A stretch of DNA of 49,238 bases from Actinoallomurus sp. (GCA_025964625.1 JAOPYL010000157.1:1-49238); one strand, 5' to 3'. Counted from the stretch's first letter, positions 1 to 8,545 are shown. The notes: generated by a model from the letters alone, not told the origin. Program-made: numbers and translations.

Positions 1-2042
1 CCGAGCAGGCCCAGCAGGCGGGCCTCGACGAGGCGGTCGGTCAGCTCGATCCGGAGGCCCGGGTCCAGCTCCCGGCCGGACAGCTCCGCGACCACGTCGT
101 GCACCGTCTTTTCGAGCCGGGCCGCCATCATGATCACGCCGGCCCGTTCGAAGCTCAGCGTGGTCATGGTGACCGTCCAGCCCTGGTGGAGCGGGCCGAG
201 CAACGCGCTGCGGGGCACCCGGACGTCGTCGAAGAACAGCTCGGCGAACCCGCCCTCGCCGGTGAGCTGGGTGATCGGGCGGCGGGTGATCCCGGGTGCG
301 TCCAGCGGCACCAGGAGAGCCGAGATCCCCTTGTGCGGCTTGGCAGCGGGATCGGTGCGGACCAGCAGAAGGCAGTAGTCGGCCTCCATCCCCTCTGAGG
401 TCCAGATCTTCTGCCCATTGACCACGAACTCGTCGCCGTCCAGCGTGGCCTGGGTGCGCAGGCTCGCCAGGTCGCTGCCTGAGCCCGGCTCGGAGAAGCC
501 CTGGCACCACACCTCCGTGCCCGACTGGATGCCCACCAGGTGCCGCTGCTGCTCGGGGGTGCCGTAGTGCATCAGGGTGGGCGCGACATTGTTCACACCG
601 AGCACCCCGGCCAGGTCCGGGGCTCCCAGCTCGGCCAGCACCCGGTCGCAGGCGACCTGGTCGACGATGCCCAGGCCCCGGCCGCCGTACTCCACCGCCC
701 ACTGCGGAGCGATCCAGCCGGCGCCGTGCAGCCTGCGTTGCCAGTCCAGCCGGGCCGCGAAGGAGTCGTCGTCACCCCACTTCTCGCGGTGCGCGGGCAG
801 TAGCTTCTCGACCGTCGCGGCCAGCTCGGCCGCCGGGCCGGTCGCGGTGGCCATGCCGGACGCCCCGCGGGACGCCGCGGCAGGGCGGCGGGTCGGGTCC
901 AGCCGTCGCCGGTGCGCGGTGGCACCGCCGAACAGCGGGGCGGCCGCGCCCGCCCTGCGGTAGTAGAGGTGTGCCTCGTGCTCCCAGGTGAAGCCGATTC
1001 CGCCGAGGATCTGGATGTAGTCACCGGCGACCCGCTTCGCCACGGTGGTGGCCTCCAGCAGGGCGAGCGAGACCGCGTCGTCCAGGGCGTCGGCCGGGGC
1101 GGCGGAGTCGAGCAGGCCGGTGGCGTGCCGAGCCGCCGCGCGGGCCAGCTCGACGCCCGTCAGCATGTCGGCGCACATGTGCTTGATCGCCTGGAACGAC
1201 CCGATCGGACGGCCGAACTGCTCACGGTCGGCGGCATAGGCCACCGCGGCGGTGAGGCAGTGGCCGGCGGCGCCGACCAGCTCGTTCGCCAGAGCGGCTC
1301 CCGCGGTGGCCAGGCTGCGCCGCATCGACGCGACGGCGGACTCGCCCCGGCTCAGGACGACGGCGGTCGCGGACCGGAGCGTGAGTGCGCCGACCGGGCG
1401 CAGTGGGTCCAGGCCGGCGATCCTGCGCAGCTCGACCCCGGCGGTGTGGGCGGCCACCGAGAGCAGGAGCGGGCCGTCCGCGCTGTCGGCGAGCAGCACC
1501 AGGTGGTCCGCCTCCGGGGACAGCACGAGATCGGCGTGGCCGGAGACGCGCGCGACGTCGTCCGGGTCATCCTCGGCGCCGCCCGTCTCCACCTGGAATC
1601 CGCCCGGCGCTCCCCAGAGCCCGTCCCGCGCGGTCCAGGCCACGGTGGCCACGGCCGAGCCAGTGCAGATCCGGCCGAGCAGCGCGCCCGCCGCTTCGTC
1701 GGAGCGGGCAGACCCCCCGGGGACCTGGAGCGCCCCGATGGCGCCGGCCGTCGCGACGGCGGGGGTCGGGGCCAGAGCCGCGCCGCAGGCCTCCAGGGCG
1801 ATGGCGAGGTCGGCCCAGTGGCCGCTCGAGCCGCCGAGGTCCTCGGCGACCGGCAGACCGGCCATGCCGAGTTCGGCCAGCCGCGACCACAGGGGAAGTT
1901 CGCTGACCGATGCGGGGTCGGCCACCTGCCGGTGGGCCGCGTCGTCCGGCCAGTGCCGTGCCAGCACTCCGGTGACCGCGTCGGCGAGGGCTTGCTGGTC
2001 TTCGGTGTCGGCCACCGCGACGTTGCTCTGCACGTCGATCAC
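1..2042 (-). CDS. Fused two-domain acyl-CoA dehydrogenase (C-terminus outside window)
   Basis: One uninterrupted frame encodes two acyl-CoA dehydrogenase modules in tandem; about 680 codons are visible and the 3' end runs off the window. Module 1 (about residues 1-360) looks like a beta-type partner: it has the REQFGRPIG stretch near residue 271 and the QILGGIGFTWEHE signature near 343, but no CQGFSEPGSGSD-type flavin signature. An Arg/Ala-rich linker of about 35 residues leads into module 2 (Met 397 onward), which has that signature near residue 511 and looks catalytic. Fused enzymes of this type, such as mycobacterial FadE34, mimic alpha2-beta2 heterotetramers that act on bulky acyl-CoA side chains. 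The GTG start is chosen for the AAGGGA Shine-Dalgarno just upstream. It is divergent from the SDR, with two copies of the regional operator between them. Met 397 could be an internal start, but no stop separates the halves. Confidence 0.85.
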   Translation of the reverse strand, partial: MIDVQSNVAVADTEDQQALADAVTGVLARHWPDDAAHRQVADPASVSELPLWSRLAELGMAGLPVAEDLGGSSGHWADLAIALEACGAALAPTPAVATAGAIGALQVPGGSARSDEAAGALLGRICTGSAVATVAWTARDGLWGAPGGFQVETGGAEDDPDDVARVSGHADLVLSPEADHLVLLADSADGPLLLSVAAHTAGVELRRIAGLDPLRPVGALTLRSATAVVLSRGESAVASMRRSLATAGAALANELVGAAGHCLTAAVAYAADREQFGRPIGSFQAIKHMCADMLTGVELARAAARHATGLLDSAAPADALDDAVSLALLEATTVAKRVAGDYIQILGGIGFTWEHEAHLYYRRAGAAAPLFGGATAHRRRLDPTRRPAAASRGASGMATATGPAAELAATVEKLLPAHREKWGDDDSFAARLDWQRRLHGAGWIAPQWAVEYGGRGLGIVDQVACDRVLAELGAPDLAGVLGVNNVAPTLMHYGTPEQQRHLVGIQSGTEVWCQGFSEPGSGSDLASLRTQATLDGDEFVVNGQKIWTSEGMEADYCLLLVRTDPAAKPHKGISALLVPLDAPGITRRPITQLTGEGGFAELFFDDVRVPRSALLGPLHQGWTVTMTTLSFERAGVIMMAARLEKTVHDVVAELSGRELDPGLRIELTDRLVEARLLGLL

Positions 2043-2067
2043 GGTCCCTTCGTATGCCCCGACTCTT

Positions 2068-2086
2068 GGGGTACGCAATGTCAGAA
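2068..2086 (+). promoter_or_regulatory. Regional operator copy, fused dehydrogenase side
   Basis: GGGGTAC-GCAAT-GTCAGAA: the right half is exact and the left half keeps GTAC. It lies 26 bases upstream of the GTG of the fused acyl-CoA dehydrogenase. An outer dyad ACGCA/TGCGT brackets the right half. Function is inferred from recurrence of the element across the window. Confidence 0.6.
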
Positions 2087-2161
2087 TCTATGCGTTGGCC
2101 GGGGTCGTTTCGGGACCCGTCCTGCCGCAGCCTTGTCAGGATAGTTCGGCAAGGTGCATTG

Positions 2162-2180
2162 TGTGAACGCAGCGTCAGAA
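2162..2180 (+). promoter_or_regulatory. Regional operator copy, SDR side
   Basis: TGTGAAC-GCAGC-GTCAGAA, same orientation as the neighbouring copy 94 bases away. It ends 18 bases before the ATG of the mycofactocin-type SDR and just upstream of its Shine-Dalgarno, a position suited to repression. Confidence 0.6.
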
Positions 2181-2198
2181 TCGATGAGGGAGTGTGCC

Positions 2199-3035
2199 AT
2201 GGGAAGGCTTGACGGGCGAGTCGTCTTCATTACCGGGGCGGCCAGGGGGCAGGGGCGCTCACATGCCGTCCTGTTCGCGGAGGAGGGCGCCGACATCGTC
2301 GGCGTGGACATCTGCGCGGACATCGACGTCCTCACGTACAAGCTGGCGACGCCGGAGGACCTCGAGGAGACCGCACGCCTCGTGAAGGAGACGGGCCGCA
2401 CCATGCTCACCCGCACGGTCGACGTGCGGGACAAAGAGAGTCTTCAGGCGGCCTTCGACGCCGGTGTCGAACGGTTCGGTCACATCGACACGGTGATCGC
2501 CAATGCGGGCATCGTGATGAGCAACACCGCCGAGCGGGACGCCGCCGAGGCGTTCCGCGTCGGAATCGACGTCATGCTGGTCGGTGTCTGGAATACCTTC
2601 CAGGTGGCGATGTCGCATCTGATCGAGCGCGGCAAGGCCGGCCACCACGGCAACATGATCGCGACCAGCTCCATGGCCGCCCTGCTCGGTATGGGGAACG
2701 GCAACGGCGGGGACGACGCGTACGGTGCGGCCAAGCTCGCCGTGATCGGCCTGGTCAAGCAGTACGCCAACTACCTCGCGCAGTATCACGTGCGGGTCAA
2801 CGGGGTCGCGCCGACCAACTGCGCGACGCCCATGGTGACGGAGAACCCCGAGCTGTTCAACGTGATGAGCGCCTACCCGAACCTCGCCAACGCGATGCAG
2901 ACGCTGCTGCCCGACGTCCCGATGATCGAACCCCGCGACGTCAGCGAGGCCATGCTCTTCCTGCTGTCCGACTCCGGCCGCTACTTCACCGGCAGCGTGC
3001 TCAACGTCGACGCGGGGATGGCCATCCGCAGGTAG
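2199..3035 (+). CDS. Mycofactocin-coupled type SDR oxidoreductase
   Basis: A 278-residue short-chain dehydrogenase that should oxidise a secondary alcohol (or reduce the ketone) with tightly held NAD. The N-terminus MGRLDGRVVFITGAARGQGR carries the TGxxxGxG nucleotide motif (residues 12-19) and is typical of the SDR subfamily that depends on the redox peptide mycofactocin (carveol dehydrogenase-like, TIGR03971). The insert after VDICADID, with LATPEDLEET, is also typical of that subfamily. NAG is at 102-104 and the catalytic Ser 157/158, Tyr 175 and Lys 179 are present. The ATG is preferred over an in-frame GTG at 2154 because GAGGGAG precedes it and the GTG would place the operator inside the gene. 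It leads a four-gene plus-strand set. Substrate unknown; a terpenoid or alicyclic alcohol is plausible. Confidence 0.9.
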   Translation: MGRLDGRVVFITGAARGQGRSHAVLFAEEGADIVGVDICADIDVLTYKLATPEDLEETARLVKETGRTMLTRTVDVRDKESLQAAFDAGVERFGHIDTVIANAGIVMSNTAERDAAEAFRVGIDVMLVGVWNTFQVAMSHLIERGKAGHHGNMIATSSMAALLGMGNGNGGDDAYGAAKLAVIGLVKQYANYLAQYHVRVNGVAPTNCATPMVTENPELFNVMSAYPNLANAMQTLLPDVPMIEPRDVSEAMLFLLSDSGRYFTGSVLNVDAGMAIRR

Positions 3036-3113
3036 GGCCGCCCGGGAAAGCGCGGCCCGGGCCGAGCGGAGCCAGGGCCGCTCCCAACGAGACAGGGATG
3101 AGAGCAACCGTCC

Positions 3114-3698
3114 ATGACACTGGATCTCAAGGCCGCCGACTACACCCTCTCCGGCCTGCGACCGTTTCCCGTCGCCGTGACGACCATCCACGATGGTAGA
3201 GCCAACGGCCTGATATCGCTGTCGGCGGGCTCCGGCGGGATCGTGCCCGAAGCGCCGCGGGTGACGATCAGCCTGACCAAGTACAACCTGACCCATCGGA
3301 TGGTGCTCGACTCGGGCGTGTTCGCGATGCACCTGCTCGCGGCCGGTCCGGAGCCCGAGCTCGACGCCTCGCTGCGCATCCTGATGGGGCTCGGCGGCAG
3401 TTCCGGCCGGGACGGCGACAAGCTGGCCCAGTTCACCACCAAGCCGGGCGTCACGGGATCGCCGATCCTGCTCGACGCGCTCAGCTACGTCGAAGGCCGC
3501 GTGGTGGGCACGCTGGACGCCGAGGAGAACACCATCTTCCTCGCCGACGTCGTCGCCGCCGAGCGGCTGCGCGAGGGCGAACGGCTGCGTATCGGCGAGG
3601 CGTGGGGCAGGCTGCCGAAAGAATGGATCGAGCGGTACGCGGCCAACCACGGACCGCAGCTGGAGAACGCGCGCCGCAACCGAGGGCTGGCCGGTTGA
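3114..3698 (+). CDS. Flavin reductase domain protein
   Basis: A 194-residue protein of the FMN-binding flavin reductase fold, the size of small components that supply reduced flavin to two-component monooxygenases. Support is the overall pattern: PFPVAVTTIHDGRANGLISLSAGSG near the N-terminus, then LTKYNLTHRMVLDSGVFAMHLLA, where the family binds flavin phosphate, and a conserved core ending near FLADVVAAERL. The nearby LLM oxidoreductase could take its reduced flavin, although LLM enzymes may instead use F420. Its stop overlaps the next start (TGATG), so the two are probably translated together. The ribosome site is weak (GGGATGAG, rather far from the ATG). Confidence 0.8.
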   Translation: MTLDLKAADYTLSGLRPFPVAVTTIHDGRANGLISLSAGSGGIVPEAPRVTISLTKYNLTHRMVLDSGVFAMHLLAAGPEPELDASLRILMGLGGSSGRDGDKLAQFTTKPGVTGSPILLDALSYVEGRVVGTLDAEENTIFLADVVAAERLREGERLRIGEAWGRLPKEWIERYAANHGPQLENARRNRGLAG

Positions 3699-4315
3699 TG
3701 GAGGGAACAGGGGAGTACGGCCGCGACGAGGTGGAGGCGGCGTTCCGGCACTACTTCCTGACCGGTCCGGTCGGGGAGGACTGGGCCGCCTGGTCCAGAC
3801 TTTTCACCGATGACGCGACGTACAACGACCACTTCTGGGGCGTTTTTCGCGGACCCGCCGAGATTCAGCAGTTCCTGGAGGGCACCATGTCCTTCGCGCC
3901 GCATGTCTACTCACCGCTGGTCTGGTACAACATCGACGGTTCCCGAGTGGTCTATCAGGTCGTCAACCGGGCGGACAGCCCCAGCCCGGGCGGCGACCCG
4001 ATCGACTTCCCCTCTCTGCAGGTGATCCGGTACGCGGGGGAGGGCAAGTGGTCCGCCGAGGAGGACTGGTGGACCGTTGCGGAGATGAAGCTGTTCAACC
4101 AGCGGTACGCCAAGGCGAGGAACGACGCCGGGACCGGGGCCTGCGATCCGCTGTCGCGGCTGGACTGGGGCCCGTGGGTGGACTGGGCCCGGCCGCGCGA
4201 AGGCCATGGGGCCGCGCCGTCCTGGCTGGGCCATGACGTCACACCGATCACCCGCCTCGCCGACATGACCGTCGGGCGGCGGCATCCCCGGTCCGCGTCC
4301 GGCCGGCGTGGGTGA
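3698..4315 (+). CDS. NTF2-like (SnoaL-type) protein
   Basis: A 205-residue protein whose first 140 residues fit the NTF2/SnoaL cone fold: EVEAAFRHYFLTG, then WAAWSRLFTDDATYNDHFWGVFRG, then a polar strand pair around VVYQVVNRAD. Members act as small isomerases, hydratases, dehydratases or mere binding proteins in aromatic and polyketide pathways, so the reaction cannot be assigned. The last 60 residues are Pro/Arg-rich and probably disordered. The start overlaps the stop of the flavin reductase gene; an earlier in-frame start would lie inside that gene. Co-expression with the reductase and LLM enzyme suggests a shared substrate. Confidence 0.75.
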   Translation: MEGTGEYGRDEVEAAFRHYFLTGPVGEDWAAWSRLFTDDATYNDHFWGVFRGPAEIQQFLEGTMSFAPHVYSPLVWYNIDGSRVVYQVVNRADSPSPGGDPIDFPSLQVIRYAGEGKWSAEEDWWTVAEMKLFNQRYAKARNDAGTGACDPLSRLDWGPWVDWARPREGHGAAPSWLGHDVTPITRLADMTVGRRHPRSASGRRG

Positions 4316-4327
4316 GGGCGGGGGCCG

Positions 4328-5245
4328 ATGCGATTCAACCTGATGTTCCCGATGCGGGCGGTCAAGCACTACGAGACCTGGCGGGCGGACGGCGACCTCG
4401 GCACGGTCGCGCATATCGCGGAGGAGGCCGGGTTCGACGGGTTCTCCATGAGCGAGCACCCGTTCCCGGAACAGGGCTGGCTGAGCAATGGCGGCCACCA
4501 CGCCTTCGACCCGTTCGTCGCGCTCAGTTTCGCCGCCGCGTCCACCCAACGCATCAAGCTGATCACCTATGTGATGGTGGCGGGCTACCGCAACCCGTAC
4601 CTGGCCGCCAAGGCGATCGCGAGCCTGGACCTGCTGTCGCGGGGCCGGATGATCGTCGGTATGGGCGCCGGGTATCTGCAACCGGAGTTCGAGGTACTGG
4701 GCGCCGACTTCCCGGCGCGCGGAAAGAACCTTGAGGCGGCGATCCCGGCGATGCGGGCCGCCTGGACCGGCGCCGACCGTCCCGGTCCGCCGTTCCCCGC
4801 GAAGGGTCACAGCATGCTGCCCCCGCCGGCCCAGCCGGGAGGGCCGCCGATCTGGATCGGCGGCAACAGCCCTGCGGCGCGGCGCCGGGCGGTGATCCTC
4901 GCCGACGGGTGGATGCCCATGGGACAGTCCCGGGTGGTCGCGGAGATCACCGGGACCCCGGCCCTGGAGACCGTCGCGGAGCTGTCAGAGCAGATCCGTG
5001 CCATGCAGGAAAAGCGGTCCTCCGCCGGGCTGTCCCTTTTGGACGTGTCGTTCGTGCCGTTCGACAGCGAGCTGCTCCGCCACGGCGGAGCGGAGGAGTT
5101 CGCCACCCGGGTCCGCGGACAGCTCGACGCGTATGCCGAGGCAGGGGTCACCTGGATCACGATCGAGCCGGTCAGCCGGAGCCTCGAGGCTTTTCGCCGC
5201 GATGTCGGCCGGATCGGGGAGCTGCTGATCTCGTCGTCCCGCTGA
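4328..5245 (+). CDS. LLM-class flavin/F420-dependent oxidoreductase
   Basis: A 305-residue luciferase-like TIM-barrel oxidoreductase. Characteristic blocks are MRFNLMFPMRAV at strand 1, AEEAGFDGFSMSEHPFP at strand 2, the LLSRGRMIVGMGAGYLQPEFEVLG segment that marks the F420/FMN-binding LLM class, and PPIWIGGNSPAARRRAV near residue 175. Such enzymes either use F420 for hydride transfer or FMNH2 for oxygenation; with a flavin reductase three genes away both remain possible. A GAGGGCGGGG ribosome site precedes the ATG by a few bases. It is the last gene of its operon and is followed by a strong inverted repeat. Confidence 0.85.
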   Translation: MRFNLMFPMRAVKHYETWRADGDLGTVAHIAEEAGFDGFSMSEHPFPEQGWLSNGGHHAFDPFVALSFAAASTQRIKLITYVMVAGYRNPYLAAKAIASLDLLSRGRMIVGMGAGYLQPEFEVLGADFPARGKNLEAAIPAMRAAWTGADRPGPPFPAKGHSMLPPPAQPGGPPIWIGGNSPAARRRAVILADGWMPMGQSRVVAEITGTPALETVAELSEQIRAMQEKRSSAGLSLLDVSFVPFDSELLRHGGAEEFATRVRGQLDAYAEAGVTWITIEPVSRSLEAFRRDVGRIGELLISSSR

Positions 5246-5257
5246 GCCGTAGAGGAA

Positions 5258-5298
5258 GCCGTGAGCCATACCCGATCCGTACGGGCACGGCTCACGGC
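5258..5298. terminator. Bidirectional hairpin between convergent LLM genes
   Basis: Perfect 10-base arms GCCGTGAGCC (5258-5267) and GGCTCACGGC (5289-5298), with a nested CCCG/CGGG pair in the loop. It fills the short gap between two converging genes. No T-run, as usual for GC-rich actinomycete terminators. Confidence 0.75.
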
Positions 5299-5304
5299 GC
5301 CAGC

Positions 5305-6402
5305 TCACACGCTCGTGCGCCGGACCGCGTCGATCACGGCGGGCAGCTGGTCGGGCGTGCTGCCGTGCAGCACCAGTTCGTCCGCCCCGGCGGCCAGGTA
5401 CTCCCGGAGGCGCGACACGCAGTGCTCCGGCGAGCCGACCGCCGAGGAGGAGGCCAGCCATTCGGCGGGCAGGACGGTGGCGGCATCGGTGAGCTGGTCG
5501 CGGGTGCGCACGAAGTCGGCCGACCCCCTGACTCCGGTGAGCTGGGGGTGTTCGCGCAGGCGCCGCAGCGGGCCGGGGTCCCAGCCGTTGGCCTCCGCGA
5601 GCTGCTCGCCGAAGCCGGAGATCTGGAAGTAGGTGACGGCGCGACCGCCGACCACGGAGGCCTCCTCCTGCGGCGGCAGCCCGGACGCGGTGACCACCGT
5701 GGCGTAGACCCGGACCGACACGGGGTCCCGGTCGGCGGCTTCCGCCGAGGCGCGTACGAGCTCGACCGATCGGGCGACCGCCTCCGGGGTCAAGAACGGG
5801 TGCAGCAGCACACCGTCGAAGTGCGAGCCCGCCAGGGCGAGGGTCTTGGGTCCGATCGCGGCGAGCAGCAGCGGAGGCGGGGGTGCGTCCGGCAGGTCGG
5901 AGAGGCGCATCGCGGGGAAGCGCCCGGCGGGGCCGTCGTAGGAGACCTTCTCGCCGTTGCACAGGCGGCGCAGGATGTCGGCCGAGTCGGCCAGGATCCG
6001 GTTGGTCACCGGCGGCAGCCCGACCGCCTTCCACATGGCGGCGACGGACCGGCCGAAGCCGAGCACGAACCGCCCCCCGGTCAGTCCCTGAGCGGTCATG
6101 GCCATGGAGGCGAGCACGGCGGGATGCCGGACCTGGAAGTGCGTGATGCCGGCGGCTATTCGCGCTCGGCTTGTGACCTGGCCCAAGGCGCCCGCCAGTA
6201 CACCGAGGTCCTTGGTGCCCCAGCGCTCGCTCAGCCAGACGGACCCGAGCCCGAGTTCGTCGGCGGCCCGGGCCTGCGCAAGGGCGGGCCGAGGGTCCGA
6301 CACCCGGCCCGGGAGGACGTAGGCCCCGAGCACGCTTGGGTCGATCGGGGTGTCCCTGTCGCGTACGACACTCGACAAGGTCTCGGGAGGGGGTGTGGTC
6401 AT
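5305..6402 (-). CDS. Second LLM-class oxidoreductase (TIGR03857/F420-type)
   Basis: A 365-residue luciferase-fold protein, clearly paralogous in fold but not close in sequence to the LLM gene it converges on. Blocks include PALAQARAADELGLGSVWLSERWG, ARIAAGITHFQVRHPAVLASMAMT, and LTGGRFVLGFGRS, the usual LLM glycine-rich loop. LLAAIGPKTLALAGSHFDGVLLH matches the later barrel strands. The ATG at 6402 has GGTGG four bases upstream; another in-frame ATG at 6411 is possible and overlaps the operator, so the transcript may be almost leaderless. It is a single-gene unit, divergent from the phosphotransferase. Confidence 0.82.
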   Translation of the reverse strand: MTTPPPETLSSVVRDRDTPIDPSVLGAYVLPGRVSDPRPALAQARAADELGLGSVWLSERWGTKDLGVLAGALGQVTSRARIAAGITHFQVRHPAVLASMAMTAQGLTGGRFVLGFGRSVAAMWKAVGLPPVTNRILADSADILRRLCNGEKVSYDGPAGRFPAMRLSDLPDAPPPPLLLAAIGPKTLALAGSHFDGVLLHPFLTPEAVARSVELVRASAEAADRDPVSVRVYATVVTASGLPPQEEASVVGGRAVTYFQISGFGEQLAEANGWDPGPLRRLREHPQLTGVRGSADFVRTRDQLTDAATVLPAEWLASSSAVGSPEHCVSRLREYLAAGADELVLHGSTPDQLPAVIDAVRRTSV

Positions 6403-6410
6403 GGCCACCA

Positions 6411-6429
6411 TTCTGACACTATGTACACA
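6411..6429 (-). promoter_or_regulatory. Regional operator copy between LLM and phosphotransferase genes
   Basis: On the minus strand TGTGTAC-ATAGT-GTCAGAA, one of the two copies with the full TGTGTAC left half. It lies immediately upstream of (or overlapping) the LLM start and about 35 bases from the phosphotransferase start, so it could control both. Confidence 0.65.
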
Positions 6430-6463
6430 AGAAGGCGAGGCCCGAGCGCGCTGTGGAGGTGTC

Positions 6464-7600
6464 GTGACCCGGGAAGCGAAGGAACCGCCGGAGACAACGG
6501 CCGCGTCCGGGGCCCAGGAGCCGCCGGCCGCGGCGGCGACGCGTGAAGCGCTCCGTGGCTGGCTGTCGGACCGGCTGGCCCGGCAGGGCTGCCGTGAGGT
6601 CACGCTAGGTGAGCTGTCCCAGCCGGACGCGGGTTACTCCGGGCGTACGGTCTTCGCCACGGCCACCTGGATCGCGCGGGACGGCGAGCCGCGCCGCGAG
6701 GAACTCGTGGTCCGCGTGCAGCCGCCTGAACAGCAGCTGTTCGTCGCGCCCGACGCGCTGCGGCAGGCCAGGACCATGCGCGGGCTCGCGTGCCGGTCAG
6801 GCGTGCCGGTACCGGTGATCTGGTTCACCGAAGACGATCCCGAGGTGTTCGGCGCCCCGTTCTACGTGATGGGCCGGGTGCACGGGCGGGTGCCCGGCGA
6901 CGTGCCGAGCTGGCATGCCCGGGGCTGGACCACCGAGTTGGCACCGGGACAACGTCGCCGGCTGTACGACAACGGGCTGGCCGCGCTCGTGGCCTTGCAC
7001 CGGGTCGACTGGCGACCCGAGCTGGGCTTCCTGGCGGCGGAGGGGACCGGCAGCGCGCTGGACCGCTACCTGGTCCGGTTGGAGCGCTGGTACGAATGGT
7101 GTGGGCCGAGCCGGCGGTTCGGCCCGGAGATCCTCGACGCGGGGCTGGCCTGGGTGCTCGACCACCGCCCGGAGGATCCCGGCGAGGTCGTGGTGTGGGG
7201 CGACGCGCGGATGGGGAACATCTGCTTCGGCGAGGACCTCGGAGTGGCCGCGCTGTTCGACTGGGAGACCGCGACGATCGGGCCCGCAGGGATCGACCTC
7301 GGCTGGTGGCTGATGTTCGAGCGATACCTCTGCGAGGCACAGGGCCTCCGGCGCCTGGACGGCGTGCCCGGCCGGGATTCGACGATCGCCCGCTATCGCG
7401 AGCTTGGCGGGGCCGAGATCCCCGACATCGACTACTACGAGCTGCTCGCGGGCGTCGTGATGACGCTGATCTCCAGCCGGCTGGCGGACGTCCTGGTGGA
7501 CACCGGTCGTGTGCCGCCTGCGATCGCCGCTACCTACCCGACCCGCGCGGTAGGGCTGGTGCGGGAGTCCCTAGCCCGGATCGGCGCCAGGCAACGGTGA
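6464..7600 (+). CDS. Aminoglycoside phosphotransferase-fold kinase (ACAD10/11-type)
   Basis: A 378-residue kinase-fold protein of the APH family. The catalytic loop VVWGDARMGNICF corresponds to the HGDxxxxN brace with Trp in place of His, and FDWETATIGPAGIDLGWW supplies the metal-binding Asp. Upstream, the EELVVRVQPPEQQLF strand carries the position of the ATP lysine as Arg. Such proteins in fatty-acid and steroid gene sets resemble the N-terminal domain of ACAD10/11, which phosphorylates 4-hydroxyacyl-CoAs; antibiotic resistance is less likely in this context. The GTG is chosen for GGAGGT just upstream, though the spacing is only three bases. It is followed closely by a MaoC-type hydratase. 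Confidence 0.8.
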   Translation: MTREAKEPPETTAASGAQEPPAAAATREALRGWLSDRLARQGCREVTLGELSQPDAGYSGRTVFATATWIARDGEPRREELVVRVQPPEQQLFVAPDALRQARTMRGLACRSGVPVPVIWFTEDDPEVFGAPFYVMGRVHGRVPGDVPSWHARGWTTELAPGQRRRLYDNGLAALVALHRVDWRPELGFLAAEGTGSALDRYLVRLERWYEWCGPSRRFGPEILDAGLAWVLDHRPEDPGEVVVWGDARMGNICFGEDLGVAALFDWETATIGPAGIDLGWWLMFERYLCEAQGLRRLDGVPGRDSTIARYRELGGAEIPDIDYYELLAGVVMTLISSRLADVLVDTGRVPPAIAATYPTRAVGLVRESLARIGARQR

Positions 7601-7619
7601 TCTCTGACCTGGGAGCGTC

Positions 7620-8498
7620 ATGACCGAAGCGCCCGAACGGTTCCTCGCGCTCGAACGCGACTGGCGGCCCGGCGAACTCGTCGCGACGGACCGGGTGACG
7701 GCCCTGCCGGCGTCGGTGTTCGCCGCCCTGCTGGACCAGCCCACTCCGGCGCGGGACGAGGGTGACCCGCTGCCGCCGCTGTGGCACTGGTTCCTGTTCC
7801 CGCCCGTGTATCCGCAGTCGGCGCTGGGGTCGGACGGGCACCCGGCCGACGGATCGTTCACACCGCCACTGCCGCAGCGGCGTCGTATGTTCGGCGGCGG
7901 CCGGTTGTCGATGACCGAGCCCCTGCGCTGCGGGGATGAGGTGGTCCGGCGCTCGGCCGTGACCTCGGTGCGCACGCGCAAGGGCGGCTCTGGCTGGCTG
8001 CTGCTGGTCACCGTACGGCACGAGTTCACCGTCGACGGCCGGCCGCGCCTTGCCGAGGAGCAGGACCTGGTCTACCGCGAGCCGCCGGCGACGACCGTAC
8101 CGGCCGCCGCGGTGGCCGCCGGTGGCGAGGCGCCCGCCCCCGAGGGTCCGTGGCGGCTGGACCTGCGGCCCGATCCCGTGGTGCTGTTCCGCTTCAGTGC
8201 GCTGACCTGGAACGCGCACCGCATCCACTACGACCGGGACTACGCGGTGGGCGTCGAGGGCCACGCCGGGCTCGTCGTGCACGGCCCGCTGCTCGCTCTG
8301 CTGCTCCTCGAACTGCCTCGGCGGTTCGCGGAGGGACGAACGGTCGAGTCGTTCTCCTGGCGGGCCCGGCGTCCGCTGTACGACCACGACCTGGTGAGGG
8401 TCGGGGGTGCGCCGGCCGAGGGTGGGCGCAAAGCGGCCCTGACCGCGGGATCGGCTCGGGTGGCGGACGCCGTGACAGGTGAGGTCGTCTTCGGCTGA
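7620..8498 (+). CDS. MaoC/HTD2-type two-domain hydratase (mesaconyl-C4-CoA hydratase-like)
   Basis: A 292-residue double hot-dog protein of the FAS1-like/HTD2 dehydratase group. The segment PPLWHWFLFPPVYPQSALGSDGH and the following PLPQRRRMFGGGRL are hallmarks of mesaconyl-C4-CoA hydratase and related acyl-CoA hydratases. The second hot-dog domain holds RFSALTWNAHRIHYDRDYA, the hydratase loop with its His, and GHAGLVVHGPLLALLLL. Expected role: reversible hydration of an enoyl-CoA, perhaps a branched one. A GGGAG ribosome site lies five bases before the ATG. It follows the phosphotransferase by 19 bases and ends before a perfect terminator. Confidence 0.85.
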   Translation: MTEAPERFLALERDWRPGELVATDRVTALPASVFAALLDQPTPARDEGDPLPPLWHWFLFPPVYPQSALGSDGHPADGSFTPPLPQRRRMFGGGRLSMTEPLRCGDEVVRRSAVTSVRTRKGGSGWLLLVTVRHEFTVDGRPRLAEEQDLVYREPPATTVPAAAVAAGGEAPAPEGPWRLDLRPDPVVLFRFSALTWNAHRIHYDRDYAVGVEGHAGLVVHGPLLALLLLELPRRFAEGRTVESFSWRARRPLYDHDLVRVGGAPAEGGRKAALTAGSARVADAVTGEVVFG

Positions 8499-8545
8499 CC
8501 TGGCCCGTCGGGCCTTTGGTCATGACTTCGGCGCGGACCGGAAAT

